Source of the DNA: Mitsuaria sp. GD03876
GTDB lineage: Bacteria; Pseudomonadota; Gammaproteobacteria; Burkholderiales; Burkholderiaceae_C
Assembly: GCF_029840635.1 (NCBI RefSeq)
Contig: NZ_JAOCCU010000006.1
Coordinates: 1-64,000 of the forward strand
Direction of reading: 5' to 3'
DNA: 64,000 bases
Positions 34,686 through 42,590 of this stretch are shown piece after piece. Position numbers and translations under genes: made by a program. Each line of letters begins with the position of its first letter. The stretch's first letter is position 1. The notes under the pieces were generated by a model that was given only the letters and a program-made list of their open reading frames with translations, was not told the DNA's origin and did no database searches.

Positions 34686-37394
34686 TCAGTAGTCGATCGC
34701 CACGCGCAGGCCGAAGGTCCGCGGATCGTTCCAGTAGCCGCGCACGAAGCCGCCGCCGTCCTGGGCCGAATTGCGCGTCATCTTGTTGGTCGCGTTCAGC
34801 ACGTAGAGCTCGGCGCGCCAGTTCTTCGGCGACACCAGCTTCACGCTCGCATCGACCTTGGCGAAGGCCTTCTGGCCGTCGGAGACATGCGCGTTGTCCA
34901 GGTTCAGCAGCGTGAAGTACATCTTGTCCTGCCACTTCAGGTTGACCCACGGCGTCAGCTCCCAGCCGTCGCCGACCTGGAAGGTCTGCGCGAAGTTCAC
35001 CCCGAAGGTGTACTTCGGCGACATCGGCAGGTGGTTGCCGGTGATGTCCAGGATCTGGCGGCCGGCGAACTCGCGGATCGGCCCGCTGTAGGGATCCGGG
35101 CAGGGCGGGGCGCCGACGTCCGCGCGCACGCCGCAGTTCCAGGTGTCGCTGTAGGACGGGTAGTTCTTCACCTTGCTGTTGATGTAGCTGAAGAAGCCGC
35201 CCAGCCGCGCGCCGGCCCAGGGCTTGTAGTCCACCTCCAGCTCCAGGCCGGGGATGTCCACCGTGCCGACGTTCACCGTCTGCCACTTGGTGATGATGTC
35301 GCAGGTCGGGTTGTCGTCCGGGCAGGGGCCGTCGTGCTTGACCTTGGACGCGAAGAAGTCGCCGGTGACCTGCATGTCCTTGTAGCGGCTGAAGAACAGC
35401 GTCGCCGACAGGCTCAGCCGCTTGTTCAGCAGCAGGCCCTTGTAGCCCAGCTCGAAGTTGGTGACCGTCTCCGGCTTGTACGGGAAGAAGGTGTACTGCG
35501 GGCCGGCCGGACCGTCCACGCATTCCTTGCCGCCGCAGCGGTCGTCCTTGTCGCCGAAGCCGCCGGCCTTGTAGCCGCTGGACAGCGATGCGTAGACCAT
35601 GTCCAGCGGCGTCAGCTGCTTGGACAGGCCCAGGCGGTAGGTGAACTTCTTCCAGGTCTGCGAGTGGTCGTTGCCCGCCGGCTCGCCCCACAGCCCGTAG
35701 GCCGCCGGGCCGGCGAAGGGGCCCATCTGCTCGGTCAGGTCGCGGCCGTTGTGCGCGCGGAAGCCCGGCGTCCCCGGCGTGCCCGGGTCGAAGAGGCCGT
35801 TGTAGTACGCCGGCGTCGAGCCGTCCCAGCCGCCGTAGACCTGGCCGCCCTTGTCGGCCTTCTTGTCGACGCTGTAGCGGCCGCCGACCGTCGCCGTCCA
35901 GGTCGGCAGGAACTTCCAGTCCGCCTGCGCGAAGATCGCCTTCGCGTCGATCTGGCGATCGGGCTGGTGGTAGTACTGGCTGGTCGGGAAACCGAAGGGC
36001 GCGGTGACCAGCTGCTCCTGCGCGTAGTCGATCTGGTTCTTCTCGTGCATCCAGAACAGGCCGGTCACCAGCTGCACCGTGTCGGTGTGCTGCTTGTACT
36101 GCAGCTCATGCACCTGGGACTTGTACTTCGAGCCCAGCGTGAACGACCCCTCGTCCTTGATCGGCCAGGTGCCCCAGTCGCCGTCCGGGCCGATCGGCTG
36201 GTGCACCGTGACCTGGCTGGGCAGCGGCTGGTAGCCGCCGTCGTCGTCGGACTGCTGCGAGCGCCGCTGGTCCGCCAGCGCGAAGCCGTATTCCAGGCTG
36301 CTGCTGGGCGTCAGGTTCCAGGTCAGGTTGGAGCGCAGCGTGCCGATCGACATGTCGGTCTTGCCCGGCAGGTTGATCTTCACGTCCCACTTGCCGCCCT
36401 GGCACGCGAAGGCGGTGCCCGCGGCCATGTCGCAGTCCTTCATCGCGACGTCGCCGGCGCCGTTGTTCTGGAAGCGCTCGTAGGCCAGCAGCCATTCGAT
36501 GTCGCGCGTCAGCTTGAGCCGGCCGGCGATGCGCGCCGCCCATTCGTCGCGGTTGTAGTAGTACTTGCTGCGCGACACCTTGGCGTTGCGGCGCTGGTCC
36601 ACGTCGGGGATGCCGTCGGGCGTGACGCCGTGGTCGGGCAGGTTCAGGTCGGTGAAGTCCTGCTGCTGGTTGATCCAGCCGTCGCGCTTGATTTTCGTGA
36701 CCGTCGCGCGCAGCGCCAGGCTGTCGTTGACCGCGAAGTTCTGGATCAGGTTGAGCTGGCGCTTGTTGTAGTTGCCGATGTCGAGCTCGGCGGTGCCGTA
36801 GGTGGCGCCGAACTCGGGCTTGGCCGGGATGATGTTGATGCTGCCGCCGGTCGAGTTGCGGCCGAACAGCGTGCCCTGCGGGCCGCGCAGCACTTCCACC
36901 TGCTCCAGGTCGAACATCAGCGCCAGCGCGCCCTGCGGCCGCGGCGAGTACAGGCCGCCGACATGCAGGCCCACCGCCGGGTCGCCGATCTCGGTGAAGT
37001 TGGACGAGCCGATGCCGCGGATGCTGATCTGCACGCCCGAATCGGCGCCCGAGGAGATCTGCAGGTTGGGCACCGTGCCCGACAGGCCGCGCACGTCATG
37101 GATGCCTTCGCGGCTCAGCGCCTCCTGCGTGATCGCGGTGACCGCCACCGGCGTCTTCAGCAGGCTGGAGCTCACGCGCGTCGCGTTGATCATCACGGTC
37201 GGCAGCGCGTCCTTGTCCTTCTCTTTCTCCTTGGCCTCGTCGCGGGCGCCGCCCGTGCCGGACGCGGCCTCTGCCGCCTTCGCCTGCTCCTGGGCCCAGG
37301 CGCCGGCGCAGGCCAGCAGGGCGGTGACGGCCGCGGTGGCGGTCAGCGTGCGGTGGAAGGCGCCTCGATGGGCCGCTCTTGGGGTCTTGTTCAT
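34686..37394 (-). CDS. TonB-dependent outer-membrane receptor for chitosan/aminosugar oligomers
   Basis: Predicted 902-residue receptor. It has a signal peptide (cleavage after AWA), a linker rich in Lys/Glu, a TonB box-like stretch before the plug, plug-domain motifs (TPVAVTAITQEALSREGI, VEVLRGPQGTLFGRNSTGG) and a 22-strand barrel ending in FGLRVAIDY with a C-terminal aromatic. It lacks the N-terminal carboxypeptidase-like extension of SusC proteins. It ends a leftward operon after PfkB kinase and sugar permease, so the ligand is most likely chito- or glucosamine oligosaccharide released by the secreted chitosanase. Ligand identity is inferred from context only. Confidence 0.9.
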   Translation of the reverse strand: MNKTPRAAHRGAFHRTLTATAAVTALLACAGAWAQEQAKAAEAASGTGGARDEAKEKEKDKDALPTVMINATRVSSSLLKTPVAVTAITQEALSREGIHDVRGLSGTVPNLQISSGADSGVQISIRGIGSSNFTEIGDPAVGLHVGGLYSPRPQGALALMFDLEQVEVLRGPQGTLFGRNSTGGSINIIPAKPEFGATYGTAELDIGNYNKRQLNLIQNFAVNDSLALRATVTKIKRDGWINQQQDFTDLNLPDHGVTPDGIPDVDQRRNAKVSRSKYYYNRDEWAARIAGRLKLTRDIEWLLAYERFQNNGAGDVAMKDCDMAAGTAFACQGGKWDVKINLPGKTDMSIGTLRSNLTWNLTPSSSLEYGFALADQRRSQQSDDDGGYQPLPSQVTVHQPIGPDGDWGTWPIKDEGSFTLGSKYKSQVHELQYKQHTDTVQLVTGLFWMHEKNQIDYAQEQLVTAPFGFPTSQYYHQPDRQIDAKAIFAQADWKFLPTWTATVGGRYSVDKKADKGGQVYGGWDGSTPAYYNGLFDPGTPGTPGFRAHNGRDLTEQMGPFAGPAAYGLWGEPAGNDHSQTWKKFTYRLGLSKQLTPLDMVYASLSSGYKAGGFGDKDDRCGGKECVDGPAGPQYTFFPYKPETVTNFELGYKGLLLNKRLSLSATLFFSRYKDMQVTGDFFASKVKHDGPCPDDNPTCDIITKWQTVNVGTVDIPGLELEVDYKPWAGARLGGFFSYINSKVKNYPSYSDTWNCGVRADVGAPPCPDPYSGPIREFAGRQILDITGNHLPMSPKYTFGVNFAQTFQVGDGWELTPWVNLKWQDKMYFTLLNLDNAHVSDGQKAFAKVDASVKLVSPKNWRAELYVLNATNKMTRNSAQDGGGFVRGYWNDPRTFGLRVAIDY

Positions 37395-37473
37395 CGTCCT
37401 TGTCTCCTGTTGGCTGTGTCGGGGCGGCCGGCGTCCCGGCCGACGAGGGGCCGTGCGCGCGGGAACGGGGGAA

Positions 37474-38706
37474 TCAGGCCTCGGGCCTGGGTTTGAGCTG
37501 GGCGATCAGGCGGGACAGCGGCACCGTCTCGTTGCGCACGAGCGGCCGGGCCCAGGCGCCGATCGCCAGGATGTAGGTCAGGGTCAGGAACACGGCGCAC
37601 ATCGCCGCGCGCAGGCCGATCGCGTCGCCCAGCACGCCCACGAGCATCGGCACCACCGCGCCGCCGAGGATGCCGGTGCACAGCACGCCGGAAAACGCGC
37701 CGTGATGGCGCGGCACCGAGTTCAGTCCCAGCGAGAACACCACCGAGAACATCACCGACAGGAAGAAGCCCGAGACCGGGAAGGCCCACAGCGCGACCGA
37801 GGTCGGGCCGAACAGCGCCAGCGCAACGCAGCCGATCGCCAGCACGGTGAAGCCGGCCAGCACGACGCGCGAGTCCAGCAGCTTCAGCAGCCCCAGCCCG
37901 AGCAGGCAGCCCAGCGACATCAGGCCCCAGAAGCCGCCGACCGAGTCCGCGCCCTCGCCGGTGGCGGCGACCTGGTGGTAGGTCGCGAGGAACTGCGACA
38001 TCCAGTTGGCCAGCGTCTGCTCGGTGCCGACGTAGGCCATGATCCCGAGGAAGAACAGCCACGCGTCGCGGCGCGAGAGCAGTTCCTTGTAGGCGGCCCA
38101 GCCGCCGGCGCGCTCGTCGTCCTTGAGCTCGACCCGGGGCAGCGGCAGCGTCTGGTTGGCCACGATCAGCGCGATGAAGCCGGCCGCGAAGACCCAGTAG
38201 AACGGCACCCACGCCAGCCCCTGCGCCGAGGCGCCGGGACGCTCCATCAGCAGCTTGAACGCCAGCGGGCTGAGGAACGAGGCCAGGCCGAAGACCAGCT
38301 GCCCCATCACCGAGAAGAAGGCGAAGTGGGCCTCGCCGCCGGCGGTGCGCATCAACGGGTTGATCACCACCTGCAGCAGCGCCATGCCCAGGCCGATCAC
38401 GAACAGGCCGCCGATCGCCGTCGCGTAGCTGGGCCACAGCGCGATCGCCAGCGAGCCGGCGAAGTTCAGCGCGAAGGCCACCAGGATCGTCGTGCGCGGG
38501 CCCCGCGCCTCGACCAGCAGCCCGCCGGGGATCGACACCAGGCCGTAGGCCAGGAAGAAGGAGAAGGGCAGGAAGCCCGCCATCGCCAGGTTCAGCTGGA
38601 AGTCCTGGATGATGATCGGCATCAACGGCCCGATCAGGTTGGTGACGAACGAGATCACGAACCAGATCAGCAGGATGTAGCCGACGATCAGTGCGCGGTG
38701 CTTCAT
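37474..38706 (-). CDS. MFS sugar permease, FucP/NagP type
   Basis: Predicted 410-residue inner-membrane transporter with 12 hydrophobic segments. The opening IVGYILLIWFVISFVTNLIG and IPGGLLVEARGPRTTILVAF, with few charged residues in the helices, fit the FucP/GluP/NagP group of proton-coupled sugar symporters. Cotranscription with a PfkB kinase and a TonB receptor under a ROK-type operator suggests import of glucosamine or N-acetylglucosamine, or short oligomers, from the periplasm. It starts 21 bp after the kinase stop. Confidence 0.85.
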   Translation of the reverse strand: MKHRALIVGYILLIWFVISFVTNLIGPLMPIIIQDFQLNLAMAGFLPFSFFLAYGLVSIPGGLLVEARGPRTTILVAFALNFAGSLAIALWPSYATAIGGLFVIGLGMALLQVVINPLMRTAGGEAHFAFFSVMGQLVFGLASFLSPLAFKLLMERPGASAQGLAWVPFYWVFAAGFIALIVANQTLPLPRVELKDDERAGGWAAYKELLSRRDAWLFFLGIMAYVGTEQTLANWMSQFLATYHQVAATGEGADSVGGFWGLMSLGCLLGLGLLKLLDSRVVLAGFTVLAIGCVALALFGPTSVALWAFPVSGFFLSVMFSVVFSLGLNSVPRHHGAFSGVLCTGILGGAVVPMLVGVLGDAIGLRAAMCAVFLTLTYILAIGAWARPLVRNETVPLSRLIAQLKPRPEA

Positions 38707-38727
38707 GGCCTTGCCCCTTCGATGCGC

Positions 38728-39672
38728 TCAGGCGACGCAGTCGGCGAATTCGCCGGCGCGGATGGTCTGGCGCGGGAAACGCGCCAGGATGGCCGCCGCG
38801 GTCCGGCAGCCGGCGGCCAGCGACTCCGCCAGCCCCGCCGCGCGCAGCCGCGCCGACAGGTAACCGGCATTGAAGGCGTCGCCGGCGCCGATGGTGTCGA
38901 AGATGTCGACCGGCTCGATCACGTGCTCCACGCGGCGGCCGCCTTCCAGTCCCAGCGCGCCGCGCGCGCCGACCTTCACCACCAGCGTGGACGCGGGCTT
39001 GAGCTCCGCGGCGATGCGCGTGATCGCCAGTTCCAGGTCCTCGGTGCCGGCGATGCTGCGGGCCTCGAGGTCGTTGATCAGCAAGTGGTCGCAATGGCGC
39101 AGCCAGCGGCGCACCTCGGCCAGCGTGCCGTCGCGCCAGCCCTCGGGCGGCCAGCCGGTGTCCAGCGCGACGCGGTAGCCGCGGGCCGAGGCCTCGGCCA
39201 GCAGGTCCTCGTAGCCGTCGCGCAGCCCGGTCAGCAGGAAGGGCGCGGTGAACAGCGCGATCGCCGGCGTGGCGGTGGGCGGCAGGTGGCGCAGCACATG
39301 CGCCGCCGACAGCCGCTGCAGGTGGCCCTGCGTGGTGAAGAAGTTGCGGTCGCCGCAGGCATGCATCAGGCCGACCGACATCGTCGTCTGGCGATCGCAG
39401 ACCTCCAGGCTGGTGCGCAGCCCGGCGAACTGCTCGGCCAGCCACTGGCCGAGCGGATCGTTGCCGATCGCGGAGATCAGGTGGGCCGGCTGGCCGATGT
39501 GGCGAGCCGCGAGCGCGGAGTTGGCGCCCGAGCCGCCGGCGCGCAATTCGCTGCGTGGCATCAGCAGCTCGGTGCCAACGGCGGGCCAGCCGTCCAGGGT
39601 GCCGAGCACCAGGTCGACACCGGCGTCGCCGACGATGCTCAGCGGGGCAATGACAGGGAAGTCCGTTTCCAT
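38728..39672 (-). CDS. PfkB-family sugar kinase, candidate glucosamine kinase
   Basis: Predicted 314-residue cytoplasmic kinase. The glycine-rich substrate motif RAGGSGANSALAARHIG and the C-terminal catalytic motif DTIGAGDAFNAGYL (with base Asp) are intact; LINDLEAR marks the nucleotide side. Leader of the leftward operon with permease and TonB receptor, it should phosphorylate the imported sugar. In a chitosan locus, glucosamine is the likeliest substrate, a role PfkB kinases can fill, but fructose, ribose or ketodeoxygluconate kinases share this fold. The ATG lies only about 8 bp downstream of the promoter -10 box, so the transcript may be leaderless. Confidence 0.85.
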   Translation of the reverse strand: METDFPVIAPLSIVGDAGVDLVLGTLDGWPAVGTELLMPRSELRAGGSGANSALAARHIGQPAHLISAIGNDPLGQWLAEQFAGLRTSLEVCDRQTTMSVGLMHACGDRNFFTTQGHLQRLSAAHVLRHLPPTATPAIALFTAPFLLTGLRDGYEDLLAEASARGYRVALDTGWPPEGWRDGTLAEVRRWLRHCDHLLINDLEARSIAGTEDLELAITRIAAELKPASTLVVKVGARGALGLEGGRRVEHVIEPVDIFDTIGAGDAFNAGYLSARLRAAGLAESLAAGCRTAAAILARFPRQTIRAGEFADCVA

Positions 39673-39680
39673 GGGCGCCG

Positions 39681-39710
39681 ACTATAGGAGCCCGGAAAAC
39701 GGCCTGTCAA
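39681..39710 (-). promoter_or_regulatory. sigma-70 promoter of the kinase-permease-receptor operon
   Basis: On the minus strand TTGACA (39710-39705), 18 bp, then TATAGT (39686-39681) is a near-consensus sigma-70 promoter. Transcription would begin within a base or two of the kinase ATG at 39672. The -35 box is the downstream end of the operator at 39706-39732, so a bound repressor would block RNA polymerase. Confidence 0.75.
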
Positions 39711-39732
39711 TAATTAAATCCAATGGATTGAA
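39706..39732 (-). promoter_or_regulatory. candidate ROK repressor operator, kinase operon copy
   Basis: Read leftward: TTCAATCCATTGGATTTA followed by ATTATTGAC. The same element, TTCAATACATCCAATGGCTA followed by TAAATATTGAC, precedes the chitosanase promoter at 41131-41161, again ending in the -35 box. NagC-type ROK repressors bind A/T-rich sites of this sort. Binding by the neighbouring ROK protein is inferred from shared sequence and layout. Confidence 0.7.
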
Positions 39733-39741
39733 GTATTTACC

Positions 39742-40986
39742 CTAACGTCTGGGGAGCGGCTTGTTGCCCAGCAGTTCCGCGGCGTCGAGGCTGCCGCGGC
39801 GGTCCTGCTGCAGCACTTCCAGGCGCGGGGAGAGCATCTCGTACAGGGGCAGCACGGCCGCGCCGAGCAGCGAGGAATCGTCCTGGCGGTCCGACAGCAG
39901 CAGCCGGGTGCCGGGCTCGGCGACGCCGCCGCGCACCGAGCGGTGCCAGGGCTGCGCGAGCGCCACGAGGTGCTCGACCAGCACCTTCGGCGCGGAGCCG
40001 CCGATGACGATCGCGCGCGGATCCAGCATGTTCTCGATCATGCAGACCGCGTCGCGCAGCCGGTCGGCGGCCTGGCGGCACCAGCGGTGCAGCGCCTCGT
40101 CGGCGGGGTCGCGCAGGCGTTGCGCCAGGTCCAGCGACCAGACGTCGTGGTCGCTGACCTCGAGCGCCTCGGCCAGCGAGTGCATCGACACGTAGCGCTC
40201 CAGGCAGCCGCGGTTGCCGCAGTAGCAGGGCGTGCCGCCGGGCACGGCGGGCACGTGGCCGATCTCGGTCGCGTTGCCGTTGGCGCCGGGATAGGCCGAG
40301 CGCCCGATCACCAGCGCGCCGCCCAGGCCCAGGCCCAGGTGCAGGTAGAAGAAGTCGTCGAGGTGGCGGGCCACGCCGAACAGCGTCTCGCCCAGCGCGC
40401 CGGCCACGCTGTCGATGCGGTGGAACAGCGGCAGCCCGGTGGCCTCGCCCAGTTCCTCCAGCACCGACAGGTCGGTCCAGCCCTCCAGCGCGGTGGGGCC
40501 GACGAAGCTGATGTCGGTGTGCCCCAGCGGCCCGGGCAGCGCGATGCCGATGCCCCAGAGCCGGTCGGTGGCCTCGCGCCGCAGCCGCGCCACCAGCTGC
40601 AGCAGCGTCGCGAACATCTGCTGGCGGTCGCGGGTGTCGATGTCGACCTCGCAGCGGTGCTGGATCTCGCCGACCAGGTTGACCAGCGCGGCCGAGGCCC
40701 GGCCCGGTTCCAGGCTGATGCCGATCGAATGGCCGGCCTGCGGGTTGAGCTCGAAGGCGATCGGCGGCTGCCCGCGCGACTTGTCCACCTTCTGGCGGCG
40801 CGACACGATCAGCCCGATGGCCTCGAGCTCGTTGGTGATGTTGGCCACCGTCTGCGGGCTCAGCGACACCATGTCGGCGATGTCCTTGCGCGAGGCCGCG
40901 CCCTGCTGGCGGATGAAATCCAGCACGACGCGGCGGTTGTACGGGGCGCTGGACTGTTGGGTGGCTCCTCGGCCAATCGTTCTCAT
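39742..40986 (-). CDS. ROK-family transcriptional repressor (NagC/Mlc-like)
   Basis: Predicted 414-residue regulator. The N-terminal winged helix (SAPYNRRVVLDFIRQQGAAS, RKDIADMVSLSPQTVANITN) is followed by a ROK sugar-kinase-like domain: GIGIALPGPLG, LGLGLGGALVIG, and the zinc motif CYCGNRGCLERY. The start at 40986 gives the expected HTH position; longer frames upstream only add Arg/Pro-rich sequence. Its likely effector is glucosamine, N-acetylglucosamine or their phosphates. It lies between the two operons it is expected to control, and its stop is 69 bp from the kinase start. The C-terminal 60 residues (VLQQDRRGSLDAAELLG) are typical. Confidence 0.9.
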   Translation of the reverse strand: MRTIGRGATQQSSAPYNRRVVLDFIRQQGAASRKDIADMVSLSPQTVANITNELEAIGLIVSRRQKVDKSRGQPPIAFELNPQAGHSIGISLEPGRASAALVNLVGEIQHRCEVDIDTRDRQQMFATLLQLVARLRREATDRLWGIGIALPGPLGHTDISFVGPTALEGWTDLSVLEELGEATGLPLFHRIDSVAGALGETLFGVARHLDDFFYLHLGLGLGGALVIGRSAYPGANGNATEIGHVPAVPGGTPCYCGNRGCLERYVSMHSLAEALEVSDHDVWSLDLAQRLRDPADEALHRWCRQAADRLRDAVCMIENMLDPRAIVIGGSAPKVLVEHLVALAQPWHRSVRGGVAEPGTRLLLSDRQDDSSLLGAAVLPLYEMLSPRLEVLQQDRRGSLDAAELLGNKPLPRR

Positions 40987-41130
40987 GGGCGGCTGTCGAC
41001 GTTCGTTTCGCCCGCGATGGCGGGCAGGGCACCGGTGTTCACGCGGCGTTATACGCGTGTCGCGCGAAGCCTGTCGTGCAGGCTCTCCCGACCGGGCGGT
41101 CAGTGTAGCGGCGCGACCCGACCGGAACAT

Positions 41131-41161
41131 TTCAATACATCCAATGGCTATAAATATTGAC
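41131..41161 (+). promoter_or_regulatory. candidate ROK repressor operator, chitosanase copy
   Basis: TTCAATACATCCAATGGCTA followed by TAAATATTGAC at 41131-41161 repeats the element before the kinase operon (39706-39732, opposite strand). TTCAAT, CATCCAATGG/CCATTGGAT and (A/T)TATTGAC are shared. It lies 145 bp upstream of the ROK start as well, so autoregulation is possible. Confidence 0.7.
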
Positions 41162-41186
41162 GACGCCGGGATGGATCTCCTACATT
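41157..41186 (+). promoter_or_regulatory. promoter of the chitosanase gene
   Basis: TTGACG (41157-41162), 18-bp spacer, TACATT (41181-41186). The layout, operator directly abutting -35 and an 18-bp spacer, copies the kinase promoter exactly. A 5' leader of about 85 bases precedes the choA start. Confidence 0.65.
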
Positions 41187-41278
41187 CGGCGCCGGCGAGC
41201 GCTCCCGAAGCAGTCCCGCGCCTCGCCTGAACGACCCCCCGTGGCCCAGCGCCACTCGACTTCAGCGGAGGCACACCC

Positions 41279-42454
41279 ATGCACTCTCTTCGACCCGGTC
41301 TTCGTCGCTTCGGATCCCCCGTGGCGCTCACCGCGCCCGGCGCCGCCAGCGCCATCAAGGCCGTCACGGCGCTCGCGCTGCTCGGCGCGTCCTCGCTGGT
41401 CCTCGCCGGCGCGCCGCACAACGGTGCCGGCAAGGCCACCACCTATGTCCAGGACGGCTGGCAGTACACCACCACCGAGACGGCCACCGGCCAGCCGCTG
41501 GTCACCGCCGCCAAGCCGGCGGCCGCGGCCGGCGTGATCCCCGTCGGCGACTCGCGCGTCTACGGCGCGGTCTTCGACAAGGGCCGCAAGCTCACCGTCA
41601 ACCAGTGGCAGGCCGTGCTCAGCATGGACGCCTATCCGGAGAACGGCACCACCAACTACCAGGACCCCGGCCCCTGGCGCTACTGCGAGGTGGACTACGA
41701 AGCCTCGCAAGGCATCTCCGACTACCGCGGCGACACGCTCGGCCCGGTCGGCGTGACCACGGTGGGCGACTTCCCCGACTACTTCAAGAAGGCCTTCGCG
41801 CCCTACGTGCTGGGCAAGGCCAACGCCACCAACGCCGACATGCTGGCCTGGGGCGTGCAGGTGACCGGCGTGTCGTCGGGCAACTTCAAGGCGGACAACT
41901 CGGCGCTGGACCCGTACCCGTCGCGCAGCCGCTCCGACTCGGCCAAGCGTTCGGCGCTGACCAAGATCTGCAAGGCGGTGCAGTCGGCCTTCGACACGCA
42001 GCAGGACAAGTACGTGATGAGCCATTACGCGCACATCGACCAGGACAAGCTCGTCCCGGTCCTGAACGCGCTCAAGGGCCTGGGCTTCACCAGCTTCGGC
42101 ACCTACAACCTGGTGGGCCTGGCCTTCCAGGTGCAGGTCAACACCGGCTCGATCGGCAGCATCTCGGCCTTCTCGTCGGTGAAGTCGGCCGGCAACTGCG
42201 GCAGCCTGAGCAACGAGACCTGCTTCGCGACCTACCTGACCGACCAGTACATCCGCTGGCTGAAGTCCTCCAGCCTCGGCGACGACCCGTCCAACTGCTG
42301 GCGCGCGAGCATGGCGCTGGACATCTACAAGCAGGATTCGACGATGGGCAGCGTCAGCGTCGTCAACAACATCATCAACAGCAAGTACCCGAACAATTCG
42401 GGCAAGTGCCCGACCTCGGGAATCAAGTGGTCGAAGAACATGTCCTGGCAGTGA
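41279..42454 (+). CDS. choA: secreted GH80 chitosanase ChoA
   Basis: Predicted 391 residues, the length reported for ChoA of Mitsuaria (Matsuebacter) chitosanitabida. It hydrolyses internal beta-1,4 bonds of chitosan. The two catalytic acids of that enzyme, Glu121 and Glu141 in published numbering as I recall it, fall here at DAYPENG (E121) and VDYEAS (E141). The N-terminus has a long export leader (basic start, hydrophobic ALALLGASSLVLAG) followed by a poorly conserved stretch before the mature domain at around residue 80. GGAGG precedes the ATG. Six cysteines in the C-terminal half probably form disulfides. It opens a rightward unit with the GH9 gene, driven by a ROK-controlled promoter. 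Confidence 0.95.
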   Translation: MHSLRPGLRRFGSPVALTAPGAASAIKAVTALALLGASSLVLAGAPHNGAGKATTYVQDGWQYTTTETATGQPLVTAAKPAAAAGVIPVGDSRVYGAVFDKGRKLTVNQWQAVLSMDAYPENGTTNYQDPGPWRYCEVDYEASQGISDYRGDTLGPVGVTTVGDFPDYFKKAFAPYVLGKANATNADMLAWGVQVTGVSSGNFKADNSALDPYPSRSRSDSAKRSALTKICKAVQSAFDTQQDKYVMSHYAHIDQDKLVPVLNALKGLGFTSFGTYNLVGLAFQVQVNTGSIGSISAFSSVKSAGNCGSLSNETCFATYLTDQYIRWLKSSSLGDDPSNCWRASMALDIYKQDSTMGSVSVVNNIINSKYPNNSGKCPTSGIKWSKNMSWQ

Positions 42455-42472
42455 TCGCCGGGTGAGCCCCGG

Positions 42473-42500
42473 GGCGGCGCCAGCGTGATGAGGCGCCGCC
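42473..42500 (+). terminator. hairpin after choA
   Basis: GGCGGCGCC (42473-42481), 10-base loop, GGCGCCGCC (42492-42500): a perfect 9-bp G/C stem 18 bp after the choA stop, followed by GATTTCTCG with a weak T tract. It could terminate or attenuate transcription into the GH9 gene. Confidence 0.5.
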
Positions 42501-42530
42501 GATTTCTCGATACCAATGCACCCACCTTCG

Positions 42531-42559
42531 CCGGGGCACCGCATCGCGCGGTGCCCCGG
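42531..42559 (+). promoter_or_regulatory. strong hairpin before the GH9 gene
   Basis: CCGGGGCACCGC - atcgc - GCGGTGCCCCGG is a perfect 12-bp stem with a 5-base loop, 31 bp before the GH9 start. No T-run follows. It may stabilise a processed mRNA end or set the choA/GH9 expression ratio together with the preceding hairpin. Confidence 0.45.
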
Positions 42560-42590
42560 TGCTTCAAGAACGATGGAGACAGACGCCCCC

